Below, piece by piece: positions 17,469-26,943 of a stretch of DNA of 51,988 nucleotides. Made by a program: the position numbers and the translations under genes. The stretch is from the NCBI GenBank assembly GCA_025350905.1, contig JANXWY010000341.1, forward strand, positions 1-51,988, given 5' to 3'. The number at the start of each line of letters is the position of its first letter. Position 1 is the stretch's first letter. This DNA is from Verrucomicrobiota bacterium (GTDB lineage: Bacteria > Verrucomicrobiota > Verrucomicrobiia > Limisphaerales > JADLHS01). Below the pieces are notes generated by a model. It was not told where the DNA came from, did no database searches, and saw only the letters and a list, made by a program, of their open reading frames with translations.

Positions 17469-18350
17469 ATGAGCATTAAGCAGATACTCCGCTTCGGTTT
17501 GCCCAAGGGCAGCCTGCAGGAGGCCACCGTGCAAAAAATGGCCAAGGCCGGCTGGAACATCTCGGTCAGCAGCCGGTCCTACATCCCCTATGTGGACGAT
17601 CCGGAGATGGAAATCCGCCTCATCCGCGCGCAGGAAATCAGCCGTTACGTCGAACACGGCTACCTGGATTGCGGCATCACCGGTTACGACTGGATCATGG
17701 AGAACGGCTCGAAGGTTCACGAGGTGGGCGAATTTCTGTTCAGCAAAGCCACTCGCAAACCCGCCCGCTGGGTGTTGTGCGTGCCGGAAGATTCGCCCAT
17801 CAAATCGGTGAAGGACTTGAAGGGCAAACGTATCGCCACAGAGGTCGTCAACCTCACCAAGAAATATTTGAAAAAGCACGGCGTCAAGGCCGAGGTGGAA
17901 TTTTCCTGGGGCGCCACCGAGGTGAAGGCGCACGAGCTGGTGGACGCCATCGTCGAAGTCACCGAAACCGGTTCCTCGCTGCGCGCGAACAAGCTGCGCA
18001 TCGTGGACGAATTGCTCTGCTCCACGCCCCGACTGATCGCGAATCCGGCCGCGTGGAAGAACAAATGGAAGCGGAAAAAGATCGAGACGATCGCCCTTCT
18101 GCTCAAAGGCGCGCTCGAAGCTGAAACCAAAGTCGGTTTGAAAATGAACATCCGCGAAAAGGATTTGCCCCGGCTGCTCGCCAACCTGCCGGCGCTGCGT
18201 AATCCGACCATCTCCAACCTCAGCCTCAAGGGCTGGGTCGCGGTGGAGACAATCATTGACGAACACATCGTGCGCGAATTGATTCCCGCCCTCAAAGCCG
18301 CCGGCGCGGAAGGCGTCACCGAGTATCCGCTGAACAAGGTGGTTTACTGA
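17469..18350 (+). CDS. hisG: ATP phosphoribosyltransferase, long form
   Basis: A 293-residue HisG, the first and feedback-regulated enzyme of histidine synthesis, joining ATP and PRPP. The periplasmic-binding-protein-like catalytic part begins [15 protein letters not shown] and contains GITGYDWI and the PRPP loop-like [16 protein letters not shown]. The C-terminal regulatory ACT-like domain typical of the long, homohexameric form is present (about residues 215-293, ending [12 protein letters not shown]), so no HisZ partner is needed. No other his gene is nearby. The ATG at 17469 follows a 144-bp leader that contains the dispersed repeat. Confidence 0.96.
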   Translation: MSIKQILRFGLPKGSLQEATVQKMAKAGWNISVSSRSYIPYVDDPEMEIRLIRAQEISRYVEHGYLDCGITGYDWIMENGSKVHEVGEFLFSKATRKPARWVLCVPEDSPIKSVKDLKGKRIATEVVNLTKKYLKKHGVKAEVEFSWGATEVKAHELVDAIVEVTETGSSLRANKLRIVDELLCSTPRLIANPAAWKNKWKRKKIETIALLLKGALEAETKVGLKMNIREKDLPRLLANLPALRNPTISNLSLKGWVAVETIIDEHIVRELIPALKAAGAEGVTEYPLNKVVY

Positions 18351-18709
18351 AGCCGACCGGCGAGGTTGAAACCGCTAATCCTCGCTCATCACCGCTAATT
18401 CAAAGGAGTTCACCGTTGCGACGGCGTGCGTTTGCGGGCGGGCCGCCCGCGATTAGCGTTTATCAGCGCAAATTAGCGGTTCAACTTTGTGTATCGTCAT
18501 TTCGGGACGGTCTACTTTGCAGCCAGCGTCATCTGATTCGTCAGGCCGGGAGCGACCGCGTAAACCTCAAGCCTGCCATCGGAATTCTCAATGAAATCAA
18601 CCCGATCATGCTGCCTGAGTTGCAGCCCGTCGCCAGAATGCTTCGAGAAGGCAGAAAGCTCTTCTTAGTTCTTGGGCCATCGCAGGATTGCTTGCCGAAA
18701 TTTGGCGAC
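18351..18709. other. Intergenic stretch after hisG dominated by a repeat
   Basis: It holds the inverted repeat at 18366-18485; the remaining roughly 220 bases contain no feature I can support. A 101-codon plus-strand frame through it overlaps the repeat and has no protein-like features. Confidence 0.6.
18366..18485. repeat. CGCTAAT-type inverted repeat
   Basis: Arms of about 35 bp (18366-18400 and 18450-18485), each holding two CGCTAAT/ATTAGCG motifs, face each other across about 50 bp. The centre has a perfect GCGGGC...GCCCGC palindrome. It looks like a REP-type element and could also end hisG transcription. Confidence 0.75.
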
Positions 18710-18940
18710 CTAAAGACTTAGCTCAAGTGGCAGAGTGATTGCCTGACTGACCGCCGCGGTAACCACGGCGTTTCCGAAATCGTGAGCAATGCATCCCGTG
18801 AAGAAGGCGACGCAGGCTCCGACCAAACCAAGCAACCCGTATTTCGTAAAGCAGCGCACAACTGTCTGGAGGATAATACAGCAAACTACGCCTAACTTCA
18901 CACCGGGCGGAGAGCACCATTCGCACGGCGAACGATTCAT
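18710..18940 (-). CDS. Small putative lipoprotein, function unknown
   Basis: A 76-codon frame. The N-terminal 30 residues are odd (cysteine-rich), but the later part reads LGLVGACVAFFTGC, a plausible signal peptide with a lipobox, followed by a short hydrophobic tail. If a downstream non-ATG start is used, the mature product would be under 30 residues. It is the last frame in a run of small minus-strand genes encoding lipoproteins and membrane proteins. I do not recognise a family and the start is unsure. Confidence 0.4.
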   Translation of the reverse strand: MNRSPCEWCSPPGVKLGVVCCIILQTVVRCFTKYGLLGLVGACVAFFTGCIAHDFGNAVVTAAVSQAITLPLELSL

Positions 18941-18981
18941 TTAGGGAAACATAATTGTGGCGGCGTTAGAGCGCATTGGTG

Positions 18982-19242
18982 TCAGTGTTTCTCCTCCTCT
19001 TTATGAAGTGCGGCGCGAAGTAGCCAGCCTCCAGCAATCGCGCAAGCAACCGGAACTATGAGGGCCAACGCGCCAGACAATCTGCCGGGAACCTGAGTCT
19101 GCCCGCCTCCGCGGTCCAAGAAAACAGGAACTCCATCTACGAGGATCTCCCGCAACATCTCGAAGCCCGTGACCCAACAAATCACCCCACCCACTGCCAA
19201 GAGCAGGAGCACGCTGCCACCAAATATCGAGAAAGCTCTCAT
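18982..19242 (-). CDS. Small two-helix membrane protein, function unknown
   Basis: An 86-residue protein with two clear membrane segments (about residues 5-27 and 58-79), a short hydrophilic loop between them containing DRGGGQTQVPGRLSG, and a charged C-terminal tail HKEEEKH. No family is recognised. It lies in a same-strand run of small envelope genes with moderate spacing (41 and 87 bp). Base composition in this region is lower in GC than in the neighbouring housekeeping genes, which may indicate transfer. Confidence 0.6.
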   Translation of the reverse strand: MRAFSIFGGSVLLLLAVGGVICWVTGFEMLREILVDGVPVFLDRGGGQTQVPGRLSGALALIVPVACAIAGGWLLRAALHKEEEKH

Positions 19243-19329
19243 GGGTCGAATGTAACCGTTGTCATAGAGTTCTGACCATGTGTTTGGATGTTCTGCGTCA
19301 TGCGTCCCTTCTGATTGGTTGGCTTGCGG

Positions 19330-19767
19330 TTATTGGGCGGTTGGGTTCATCAAGACCTCGCCAAGGTTAGTGACCGACCCGGAATAGAATGGAATGGTCG
19401 CCGGTTCGTAGCCATCCCGCCGTAACACCAGCGTCCCACCTTGCGGAGACTCGCCAAATTTCATCAACGGCCACCAAAGCAATGTGAAACCGAAAACCAA
19501 TGACCGCTCCGCTGGCACGGAAAATCGCCCAGCCTCATCAGTGTGTATCGTCGGCGAGCGTAACGCAGCCAGCACATTAGCAAGGGAGAGCGAAGGGTCA
19601 GATGTTTGGGAGACGGCCACTTCCGCGCCCTGAATGGGAGAACGTGACTGTGAATCCAGCACGACTCCCTTCGCTCCGGGACTCTCTGTCTGATGAAATA
19701 TGACGCAGCCGGAACAAAGCAGTCCAGCCATCAGGAACAAAGTGAGATTCTGTACGAAGCTTTTCAT
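19330..19767 (-). CDS. Lipoprotein with a carboxypeptidase-regulatory-like domain
   Basis: A 145-residue predicted lipoprotein. The signal peptide ends in the lipobox LLCSGC (Cys at about residue 21). The mature part contains a GVVLDSQSRSPIQGAEVAVS strand pair followed by HTDEAGRFSVPA, the pattern of a CarboxypepD_reg-like beta-sandwich that recurs in surface proteins. It would be anchored in the envelope. Its exact role is unknown. It is encoded 56 bp downstream of tatA on the same strand. Confidence 0.75.
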   Translation of the reverse strand: MKSFVQNLTLFLMAGLLCSGCVIFHQTESPGAKGVVLDSQSRSPIQGAEVAVSQTSDPSLSLANVLAALRSPTIHTDEAGRFSVPAERSLVFGFTLLWWPLMKFGESPQGGTLVLRRDGYEPATIPFYSGSVTNLGEVLMNPTAQ

Positions 19768-19823
19768 AATTCGTGTTGTTTACGCCGGCTAGACGGCCTT
19801 GTTTTTGTGCGCTGCATGGGATC

Positions 19824-20240
19824 TCAAGTCTTCGGATTCAAGCGTTTGGAAATCAAATCCCAAATCCGCCGCCACCGGCGACTCCAACCTCGAAACCACC
19901 TGCGTTTCGGGCCGCGACTGTTCCGGTCCAGCTTGTGAAGAACGGCGGGGTCGTAGAGTTCGGCCGTTTGATTGTCAGGGGTCAACGCCTCGGCGGCGGG
20001 TTTGCCATAAATTCCGCCGAGGCTTTCGCCCGCGTCGTGCGCCGCTTGATCAAGTTCCTTCGCCACGAAACCCAGACTCCGGCGGAACTCGGAAAACCCT
20101 TCTCCCAGCCCCCGCAACAACTCGGGAAGTTTCCTGGCTCCGATGAGGATCAGGATCACGGCTAGAATCAACATGATCTCCCAGCCGCCAACGATGTCGG
20201 CGAGGATTGGAGGATTTGTTAGCAGCGATTTGTTCGGCAT
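19824..20240 (-). CDS. tatA: Twin-arginine translocase subunit TatA/TatB-like
   Basis: A 138-residue protein with the MttA/Hcf106 fold: a short periplasmic N-terminus, one membrane helix (about residues 18-36) followed by the hinge ARKLPELLRGLGEGFSEFRRS and an amphipathic helix. It forms the pore of the Tat system, which exports folded proteins. No tatC is nearby. Its start overlaps the preceding lipoprotein stop by one base (TGATG), so translation is likely coupled. The last 25 residues are unusual, rich in Trp and Arg (WFRGWSRRWRRIW), unlike usual acidic or neutral TatA tails; a frameshift or repeat-derived tail is possible. Confidence 0.88.
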   Translation of the reverse strand: MPNKSLLTNPPILADIVGGWEIMLILAVILILIGARKLPELLRGLGEGFSEFRRSLGFVAKELDQAAHDAGESLGGIYGKPAAEALTPDNQTAELYDPAVLHKLDRNSRGPKRRWFRGWSRRWRRIWDLISKRLNPKT

Positions 20241-20653
20241 CAGCTCTGTCTCCGAAAAGTCCCTTCCCCATTGGGTTGCTCTTCCGGCTGCAGAACCAAT
20301 TCTCGATCGTCCAGCCGGACTATGCGTGTCCGCTCGACGAATGGTAGTCGGGCGTTGGTATCGCTGTGGCTCGTCGTAGTATCGGTCAGAACCCCGCCCC
20401 GGAACAGGATTGTCCCCGACTCGCTGTCCCTCCGCGTTTCATTGGACTTCACAGTTGTCATCTCCGCGAGGTAACTGCCATCCGCCGCAATAGTAACGAC
20501 GTCTCTGTGTTCGCCGTCGATATTCGTTTTCTCCATTAACCAAGTACCCGCAAGCTTCGCCTGTATCTCCGCGTCACCCTCCACCGGGGATGCGTGGCGC
20601 TGCCCACAAGCTGTCAGCAGCATGCTCAACATGATCATCGAAACAAATCTCAT
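20240..20653 (-). CDS. Small predicted lipoprotein, lipocalin-like, function unknown
   Basis: A 137-residue protein with a signal peptide and lipobox LLTAC (Cys at about residue 16). The mature part begins with a KLAGTWLMEKTNIDGEHRD segment and continues as alternating strands (TIAADGSYLAEM), similar in style to small lipocalin-like or copper-resistance-type beta proteins, but no family is certain. It overlaps tatA by one base and so probably shares its transcript. Confidence 0.72.
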   Translation of the reverse strand: MRFVSMIMLSMLLTACGQRHASPVEGDAEIQAKLAGTWLMEKTNIDGEHRDVVTIAADGSYLAEMTTVKSNETRRDSESGTILFRGGVLTDTTTSHSDTNARLPFVERTRIVRLDDRELVLQPEEQPNGEGTFRRQS

Positions 20654-20815
20654 GGGAACTGCCGAAGGGCCAAACGATCAGAGCACGCGAGGGCAAACCA
20701 CGTGAACCGCGAAGCGGAACTGGACCGGCCATCCCGCGTTGCCTGCAGCGATTTGTGTGCGCCTGACATGGGTGTGAGCTGATGGGGTGAAAGGCCAATC
20801 CTCCCGCCTACCCGA

Positions 20816-21268
20816 TTAGCTGCCTTTGTCACGACCATCTTTTCGTCTCCTCTCTTTCAGTGTCTCCTCTGCTTTCAGACAGGCTGCTTCTGACCAAGCC
20901 TGAAATCCAGTGTCGCTAGAAAAGGATAAAAAGGAACTCGTCGCTTCGCTTCGCTGTAAAAGGTCAGGGCGCTCGGCTACGACCAAATCCGAGAGAACGC
21001 GCATGAGCTCACGACCACAATCGAAGCACCAATTGGTCGCTCTACCGTTCGCGCCAATCTCTCCAGAGTCCGCGTCCTTGCCACAAAACTCGCACTTCTT
21101 CCCGAGGACGGACAATGCCTCAATCTCCTTCCAGTCCAACTTGTGGCGATCGAATCCGGTGGGTGGAGCGCAGTCCGGGCAAAGGGGAACGGTCTCCTCC
21201 TCCGCACCATCCACCACCATCCTGAAGTGGATCGTCGCCTCCTTCTGATGACACTTGGCACAACGCAT
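20816..21268 (-). CDS. Zinc-finger protein with McsA-like N-terminus
   Basis: A 150-residue soluble protein with four CxxC pairs: CAKC at residues 3-6, CPDC at about 30-33, CEFC at about 59-62 and CFDC at about 81-84. The beginning (CAKCHQKEATIHF...) resembles the treble-clef start of McsA, the arginine-kinase activator, but the UVR motif of McsA is not evident; the C-terminus is merely charged (KAEETLKERRRKDGR). It could bind metal or nucleic acid. It is the first gene of the minus-strand small-gene run. Confidence 0.7.
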   Translation of the reverse strand: MRCAKCHQKEATIHFRMVVDGAEEETVPLCPDCAPPTGFDRHKLDWKEIEALSVLGKKCEFCGKDADSGEIGANGRATNWCFDCGRELMRVLSDLVVAERPDLLQRSEATSSFLSFSSDTGFQAWSEAACLKAEETLKERRRKDGRDKGS

Positions 21269-21537
21269 GGGCGATAGCAGCTAACAGAAATATTCACCGA
21301 AAGTCAGCGCTCGCGGATTAGGGGTGGTTTGAGGCGGCTTCATGGGGCGACTTTAGGCCGCGACCCGCAGGGCGTCAACTTACGTTTCGGGGGGAATGAA
21401 AAACTCAAAATGCAGAAGGTAAACTGGGGGCGTAGGGCGGAGGCGGGTTGAGCGGCGGGGCGGCAGGAGCAGGTCAGAATCGGTGAGCGTCCCAACGGCA
21501 TCTTGACCCGTGCCGCGCATCGGGCCATCCTTACGGC

Positions 21538-21765
21538 GTGACGACGACCATTTCCAGCAAAGGCCAGGTGGTTATTCCGCGCCCGATCCGCGAGCGACAC
21601 AAATTTCGCGCGGGCGATGATTTTCTGCTCTTCGAGCTTGCCAATGGCGACATTATGCTGCGCCGGGTGCGTTCACCGAAGCAATCGCTCGCGTGGCATT
21701 TTCGCCGTCTGCGCGGCCTCACCCTGGAGCGCCGCCGCGAGCGGGTCCGGGAGGTCGCCTTTTGA
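21538..21765 (+). CDS. vapB: VapB-type antitoxin (AbrB/SpoVT fold)
   Basis: A 75-residue DNA-binding antitoxin. The AbrB swapped-hairpin motif is at the N-terminus: TTISSKGQVVIPRPIRERH, then FRAGDDFLLFELANGDIMLRRV. The basic C-terminus would wrap the toxin. The start is a GTG at 21538. Its stop overlaps the TTG start of the PIN toxin, the compact arrangement usual for vapBC. By analogy, the complex would repress its own promoter, which must lie in 21269-21537. Confidence 0.9.
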   Translation: MTTTISSKGQVVIPRPIRERHKFRAGDDFLLFELANGDIMLRRVRSPKQSLAWHFRRLRGLTLERRRERVREVAF

Positions 21766-22178
21766 ACTGGCTACTCGATACCAACACGCTTTCCGAACTG
21801 ACCAAGCCTTCACCCCACGCTGGTCTGCTCACCGGGCTGGAGGCGAACGAAGCGGAAGCCGCCATCAGCGCGATCAGCATTGGCGAAATCGTGGCCGGCA
21901 TCGAACATCTGCCGGCCAGCAAGCGGCAGCGTTCACTCGAACGCACCTTCAAGTTCCTCCGCGAAGATTATGCGGGCCGGATTCTGGATTTCAACGAAGG
22001 CGTGGCGGTGGAATGGGGACGGCTCGTGGCCGAGGCCAAAAGGCAAGGACGCATCCTGTCAGTCCGCGACAGCCAGATTGAAGCCACAGCCATTCACTTC
22101 GGCCTGACGGTGGTAACCCGCAACGGCGACGACTTCTATTATCCGGTCTTCAACCCGTGGTCACCGTCGGCATCTTGA
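21762..22178 (+). CDS. vapC: VapC-type PIN-domain toxin
   Basis: A 138-residue PIN-domain ribonuclease. The acidic active-site residues are visible: D6 in LLDTNTLSEL, a Glu in SIGEIVAGIEHL, the Asp of SVRDSQIEATA, and the C-terminal VTRNGDDF. VapC toxins cleave tRNA or rRNA when freed from VapB. The TTG at 21762 overlaps the antitoxin stop (TTGA) and puts the first PIN strand at the very N-terminus; a longer frame from 21693 would add residues that only shadow vapB. Confidence 0.9.
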   Translation: MNWLLDTNTLSELTKPSPHAGLLTGLEANEAEAAISAISIGEIVAGIEHLPASKRQRSLERTFKFLREDYAGRILDFNEGVAVEWGRLVAEAKRQGRILSVRDSQIEATAIHFGLTVVTRNGDDFYYPVFNPWSPSAS

Positions 22179-22227
22179 AGTCAAACCTCGCGCTCACCCG
22201 GCCCAAACTCATGCTCTCGACGCTGAT

Positions 22228-22623
22228 TCAGTCTTTAACTTTTACAATCCGATAGCCACCCGCGTCTTCTGGCAGCTTTGCGATCTGGGACAGCGACAAA
22301 TTATGAACGACTCGCTGCCTGCGGCACAACTCGACAATGCCAGTGTTCGCCGGCGTTGCGTCGGCAATCTTGATGACGCCGAAGAGATACTTGGTGCAGC
22401 CCCGGCGGAACGGCGGCACCGTGAAAGTCACACGACCATCTGGCGTGAATGGGTAATCTGAGGGTGGCTCGGTTGCCGTCACGCGGATGGCATAGCCTTC
22501 GAACCGTGCCGCCTGTAATTGGAGTCTTACCTCCGTACGTAGGCTGAAAGGCTGAAGCGAATAAGCACACCCCGTGAGCAGGGTGACCAGCAAGAGCTTA
22601 AGGAATGAAAGGTGGCGTATCAC
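22228..22623 (-). CDS. Small predicted lipoprotein, function unknown
   Basis: A 131-residue protein with a signal peptide and lipobox LLTGC (Cys at about residue 19). The mature part alternates strands and includes the segment TPDGRVTFTVPPFRRGCTKYLFG. No family is recognised. It begins 10 bp after the lipase-like gene, so the two are likely co-transcribed, and both products are predicted to be lipid-anchored in the envelope. Confidence 0.7.
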   Translation of the reverse strand: MIRHLSFLKLLLVTLLTGCAYSLQPFSLRTEVRLQLQAARFEGYAIRVTATEPPSDYPFTPDGRVTFTVPPFRRGCTKYLFGVIKIADATPANTGIVELCRRQRVVHNLSLSQIAKLPEDAGGYRIVKVKD

Positions 22624-22633
22624 GTGCCTGGCA

Positions 22634-24493
22634 CTAACGCGACGGGGGCGTCACGGTGGATGGCAGTCCCCGCAAATGTTCGTGGAGGACACGTCGCACT
22701 TCCTCGATCGCCGCCGGTTTGTCCTGGCAGGAATGGCCGCTGCGCACGATGAGCTCCGACTCCGCGTAGTCCACATGCGCGCTGGTGTATTTCACCACGC
22801 CGTCGTCGCCCGCAGGGGGTTGGTCGTCGCCCTTGATCGCAATGATGGAATTGGCTTTGATCGGCGGCGCGACCGGGAGCTCGGCCAGCTTCAGGAGAAA
22901 CGGATTCTTGGGTGACATGCCATCCACACTGGTGGGCATCTTGCCACGAAAAGAGGCGGGCAGTTTTACGTCCTGGCTGTGCAGCAAGAAATCCGTGCTC
23001 TTTTGCACCATGGCCTCGGGCAAAGAAACCAGTTTGCGAACGAGATTGCGCACAAAGTCGCCCGCCATATAGCTACCGCGATGGGGCGTGCTGATGAACA
23101 CCACCCGCCGCACGAACGGCAACGGTTTCAGGAACAGGTAACTGCGAATCAGTTCGCGCTGGGCTTCAGTGAAGTTTGCCTCCGCCAGCGGCTTATCACT
23201 GAATACGCTCCAAAGCTGGTCGCCGGTGTCGGTGGCCGTGAGCTTGGTCAGCAACCCGCCCTGGCTATGACCGATGACGACCATTTGGCGCAGGGCCGGA
23301 TCCTTCCCGTCGGGGTCCAGTTTTTGAATCGTGGCCGAGAGTTCCGCGCGGAGTTCGGAGGCGGACACCGGCAATGGGTTGCTGCTGCGATAGAGGAACT
23401 GCCAGATTTGAAAGCGCTCGCGCAGCACCGGGTCGGCATTCAGCGTGTTGACCATTTCCGCCCACCAGACGGGGCTGGAAAACGTTCCATGAACGAAGAC
23501 CACCGGCACCCGGCCACGCTGATACGGCCGCGACAAGAGCAATTGACTTCGCAAGCCCTGCCCGGGATTAAAAAACTGCAGCCGCTCCAATTGCCAGACA
23601 AAGGACTGGTTCAGCAGGTAAGCCGACGGCGCGGTAATATCAGTTTCCAACGGCACCTTGACCTCGCCCACCTGGACACTGGTCTGGTCGAAGGGACAAA
23701 ACAATTCCAGGGACGCAACACTTTTGCCCGCAGCCAGGTTGGCCAGCGAGTTCGTCACCCGAAGAAAGACGGTGGCGGGCGCGACCCCCTGAAAGCGCAG
23801 GTCCGGGTCCAATTTACGGACGGCGATCAACGGCGCGCCGACGCCGGCGTCACGATTGCGCACACTCGCTCCCCGCACTCGGAATTTGTCGGCCACCAGG
23901 AAATGTTCGAATTGGTCCAGCGGCCACGGAAAGCCCGGCGCGCTGAAACGCAATTCGATTTCACCCACGGGCAAGCGGCGATGACCTCCCACCAGCCGCA
24001 CGACGGCATTAGTGCCGCCCCGCTCGCCAAGCGCCCAGCCCAACCCGAAATTGTAGAGATCGCAAGCGATGCGGAACCGCCGATCAAATGCAACGGGTTT
24101 GGCGTCGCGGCCTTCGCCAAACAAAAAGAGGTACGCATACACCGCCGAACCGAGATAGTAATCGCGCGGGTCCAAGGTTTCCCACGGCTTGACGTTGCGC
24201 CGCAACTTTTCGCCCGCCAGATAACTCACCTCGGCCAGCGCAAACAGCAGGTCGCGCTCGCCGGTAGCCAGCGCCTTCGCATGCAGCTGGCCGACGGCCG
24301 CAACCGGTTGCGCCGCCACCAGGGCATCCAGATCGTAGCGGTGCAGCAGCGAAACGGTGTCCGCGCTGGGTCGGCCAGTACTGAGCACGTTGGCCGACAC
24401 TTGATTGTAGGCCGCTCGCGGCGAAACGCGATCCGCACCCATGCGCGTGGTGCAACCGGCCAGCAGCAAGAGCCACAAGTTGAGTGCGGTCAT
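22634..24493 (-). CDS. Lipoprotein alpha/beta-hydrolase (lipase/esterase-like)
   Basis: A protein of 619 residues from the preferred start at 24493, which places the lipobox LLLLAGC directly after a short signal peptide; an ATG at 24553 would add 20 unlikely residues. Residues about 20-300 form a large N-terminal region of unknown fold. From about residue 310 an alpha/beta-hydrolase appears: VVFVHGTFSSPVWW (oxyanion region), nucleophile serine in VIGHSQGGLL, and FISTPHRGSYMAGDF. It would hydrolyse an ester or lipid at the cell surface or periplasm. Substrate unknown. Confidence 0.82.
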   Translation of the reverse strand: MTALNLWLLLLAGCTTRMGADRVSPRAAYNQVSANVLSTGRPSADTVSLLHRYDLDALVAAQPVAAVGQLHAKALATGERDLLFALAEVSYLAGEKLRRNVKPWETLDPRDYYLGSAVYAYLFLFGEGRDAKPVAFDRRFRIACDLYNFGLGWALGERGGTNAVVRLVGGHRRLPVGEIELRFSAPGFPWPLDQFEHFLVADKFRVRGASVRNRDAGVGAPLIAVRKLDPDLRFQGVAPATVFLRVTNSLANLAAGKSVASLELFCPFDQTSVQVGEVKVPLETDITAPSAYLLNQSFVWQLERLQFFNPGQGLRSQLLLSRPYQRGRVPVVFVHGTFSSPVWWAEMVNTLNADPVLRERFQIWQFLYRSSNPLPVSASELRAELSATIQKLDPDGKDPALRQMVVIGHSQGGLLTKLTATDTGDQLWSVFSDKPLAEANFTEAQRELIRSYLFLKPLPFVRRVVFISTPHRGSYMAGDFVRNLVRKLVSLPEAMVQKSTDFLLHSQDVKLPASFRGKMPTSVDGMSPKNPFLLKLAELPVAPPIKANSIIAIKGDDQPPAGDDGVVKYTSAHVDYAESELIVRSGHSCQDKPAAIEEVRRVLHEHLRGLPSTVTPPSR

Positions 24494-24735
24494 CGGAAGC
24501 CGAAGGATTTCGAACTGCCGCTTTGGATTTTGGCTGTTGGCTCCCGGCTTCATGGTTTGTTTCCGGGCGAAGCTTGACGCATCCGTCGCGAAAAATCCAC
24601 CTCCTTGACCACCAGCTTTACTGGCGCTGATTGAAGGGGGTTGAGGAAAAGCGTTTGGCGTTGTTTGGGAGTCCTCCGCACCGGGCAGAAGTCGATTGGG
24701 CGACCACCGTCCGCACTAAAGGTATTGGCCCGCCC

Positions 24736-26031
24736 TCAAGCCGCCGCCTGATCCTGCTTGCGGCGGACGATCGGCTTGATCTCCCCCAACACGACGGACC
24801 GCGTCACTTTGATGTCCAGGATGTCGCCGTTTTCGGGCACATCGTACATCACGTCCAGCATCAACCGCTCGATCAGTCCGCGTAACGCCCGGGCCCCCGT
24901 GCCCTTCTTGTGGGCTTGGATCGCCAGTTCGCGCAGCGCATCCGGCGTGAAATGCAGGTCCACCCCCTCCATCGCCAGCAACTTCGCGTACTGTTTGATC
25001 AACGCGTTCTTCGGTTCGATGAGAATGGAAACCAGCTGATCTTCATTCAACTCCGCGAGGGTGGTCACGACCGGCAGGCGGCCGACGAATTCCGGAATGA
25101 AACCGTAATTCAGCAAATCCTCCGGCTCAACATGCGCGAGCATTTCGTCGCGCGGGATTTCCTTCGCGATGGCCGTCTTACCCGTCGCGTTGAAACCCAT
25201 CGTGTGGCGACCGAGCCGCCGCTGGATGACCTTCTCCAGCCCCACGAACGCCCCGCCGCAGATGAACAGGATATTCGTGGTATCCACCTTGATGTATTCC
25301 TGCTGCGGATGTTTGCGTCCGCCCTGCGGCGGCACGTTGCAAACCGTGCTTTCCAGGATTTTGAGCAGCGCTTGTTGCACGCCCTCGCCGCTCACGTCGC
25401 GCGTGATGGATGGGCCTTCGGATTTGCGCGTAATCTTGTCAATTTCGTCGATGTAAATGATGCCGCGCTGGGCGCGCTTCACGTCGTAGTCGGCGCTTTG
25501 CAACAGCCGCAAAATAATGTTCTCGACGTCCTCGCCGACATAACCGGCTTCCGTGAGCGTGGTGGCGTCCGCAATGGCGAACGGCACATCCAGCACGCGC
25601 GCCAGCGTTCGCGCCAGCAGCGTCTTACCGGAACCGGTCGGTCCCACCATTAAAATATTGCTCTTTTCAATTTCAACTTCCGCGTGGAGCCGCGCCGGAG
25701 TTGGCTTGGGCGACTCCTCGCCTTCCGCCAGTGGCGGTTCGATTTGGATCCGTTTGAAGTGGTTGTGGACCGCCACGGCCAAAGTCTTTTTTGCCTGCCC
25801 CTGACCAATGCAATGCACATCCAGCTGGCGCTTGATGTCGGCGGGCTTGGGCACCGCGAACCGCGGCTGCCGCTTCTGCTCCAGCATCTGCGTCTCGCGG
25901 TCGAGCACGTTCTTGCAAAGGATGATGCAGTTGTCGCAGATATAGACGCCCGGTCCGGCGATGAGCTTCTTCACTTCCGCGTGCGATTTGCCGCAGAAGC
26001 TGCACATGGTAATGTTGGTCGGGCGGGCCAT
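24736..26031 (-). CDS. clpX: ATP-dependent Clp protease ATPase subunit ClpX
   Basis: A 431-residue AAA+ unfoldase that feeds substrates to ClpP. The N-terminal zinc-binding domain has C10, C13, C32 and C35. Walker A is GPTGSGKT, Walker B IIYIDEID, and the sensor and pore regions [10 protein letters not shown] and HTMGFNATG are conserved; [16 protein letters not shown] marks the IGF-loop neighbourhood. It lies 68 bp downstream of clpP, the usual order. A roughly 25-residue spacer after residue 85 ([15 protein letters not shown]) is a little longer than in E. coli. Confidence 0.97.
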   Translation of the reverse strand: MARPTNITMCSFCGKSHAEVKKLIAGPGVYICDNCIILCKNVLDRETQMLEQKRQPRFAVPKPADIKRQLDVHCIGQGQAKKTLAVAVHNHFKRIQIEPPLAEGEESPKPTPARLHAEVEIEKSNILMVGPTGSGKTLLARTLARVLDVPFAIADATTLTEAGYVGEDVENIILRLLQSADYDVKRAQRGIIYIDEIDKITRKSEGPSITRDVSGEGVQQALLKILESTVCNVPPQGGRKHPQQEYIKVDTTNILFICGGAFVGLEKVIQRRLGRHTMGFNATGKTAIAKEIPRDEMLAHVEPEDLLNYGFIPEFVGRLPVVTTLAELNEDQLVSILIEPKNALIKQYAKLLAMEGVDLHFTPDALRELAIQAHKKGTGARALRGLIERLMLDVMYDVPENGDILDIKVTRSVVLGEIKPIVRRKQDQAAA

Positions 26032-26099
26032 TTCAAATCCAGAAAGTTGAACGACGGAGGTCGAAGGGCAGGAGCCGATACGGTTTCATGCGTTTGTCC

Positions 26100-26747
26100 T
26101 CATGGGATCATCGACGGCTTCTCGGGCAAGCCGGGGATTTCCTTCCGCGATTGCACGACGTGGTCCACCAGGCCATAATGCATAGCTTCCTCGGCGCTCA
26201 TGTAATTGTCGCGATCACAATCCTTCTCGACCTGCTCAATGGGTTTGCCCGTGTGTTTGGACAGGATGCCGTTCAACGTCAGCTTCAGCTTGAGCATGTG
26301 CTTGACGCGGATCTCCACGTCGCTGGCCTGCCCTTCGGCCCCGCCCAACACCTGGTGGATCATGATGTTCGCGTTCGGCAACGCGTAGCGTTTGCCTTTC
26401 GCCCCCGCCGCCAACAGCACCGCGCCCATGCTCGCGGCCTGACCGATGCAATACGTGTTCACATCGCAGGTCATGTATTGAATCGTGTCGTAGATGGCCA
26501 GCCCCGCCGTGACGCTGCCACCCGGTGAATTGATATAAAGGTGAATATCTTTCTTCGGATCGGACATCTGGAGGAACAAGAACTGCGCGATGATGATGTT
26601 GGCGACGTTGTCGTCCACCGGCGTGCCGAGGAAGAGAATGCGGTCCACCAGCAGCCGTGAATAAATGTCCCAGCTCCGTTCGCCCCGCCCGGTTTGTTCA
26701 ACCACGATGGGAACGAGAAAATTTTGCATGTTCGATTCTTTACTCAT
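26100..26747 (-). CDS. clpP: ATP-dependent Clp protease proteolytic subunit ClpP
   Basis: A 215-residue serine peptidase that forms a tetradecameric barrel with ClpX. The catalytic triad is S106 (GQAASMGAV), H131 (IMIHQVLGG) and D180 (DCDRDNYMS). The ATG at 26747 (MSKESNMQN) is preferred; the frame extends 60 codons further upstream with no homology, and a second ATG at 26729 is also possible. Trigger factor, which often precedes clpP, is absent; a divergent toxin-antitoxin module starts 196 bp away. Confidence 0.96.
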   Translation of the reverse strand: MSKESNMQNFLVPIVVEQTGRGERSWDIYSRLLVDRILFLGTPVDDNVANIIIAQFLFLQMSDPKKDIHLYINSPGGSVTAGLAIYDTIQYMTCDVNTYCIGQAASMGAVLLAAGAKGKRYALPNANIMIHQVLGGAEGQASDVEIRVKHMLKLKLTLNGILSKHTGKPIEQVEKDCDRDNYMSAEEAMHYGLVDHVVQSRKEIPGLPEKPSMIP

Positions 26748-26943
26748 CTGGTGCGCAAAGTAGCGGAGGCACCGGACAGCGTCAAGCCGCACACGGACCG
26801 CACACGGAGCGCCGAACACAGATTCGGCACGGTGGCCGGAGATTGATGCGGTGGGGCACCCGACACCAAACGTAATTTCATCCGGCCATTGCCTAGGGTA
26901 GGGTTTTGCTTGCGCAAGCCGTGACACCCACTAATTTCAATTC

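Noticed and set aside
18416..18721. 101-codon frame after hisG
   Set aside because: It begins within a dispersed inverted repeat at a TTG and has no protein-like features.
22979..24577. Open frame of 532 codons on the plus strand
   Set aside because: It lies opposite the lipase-like gene, has a shadow-like composition rich in His, Arg and Gln, and shows no motif; the minus-strand frame has a lipobox and a hydrolase active site.
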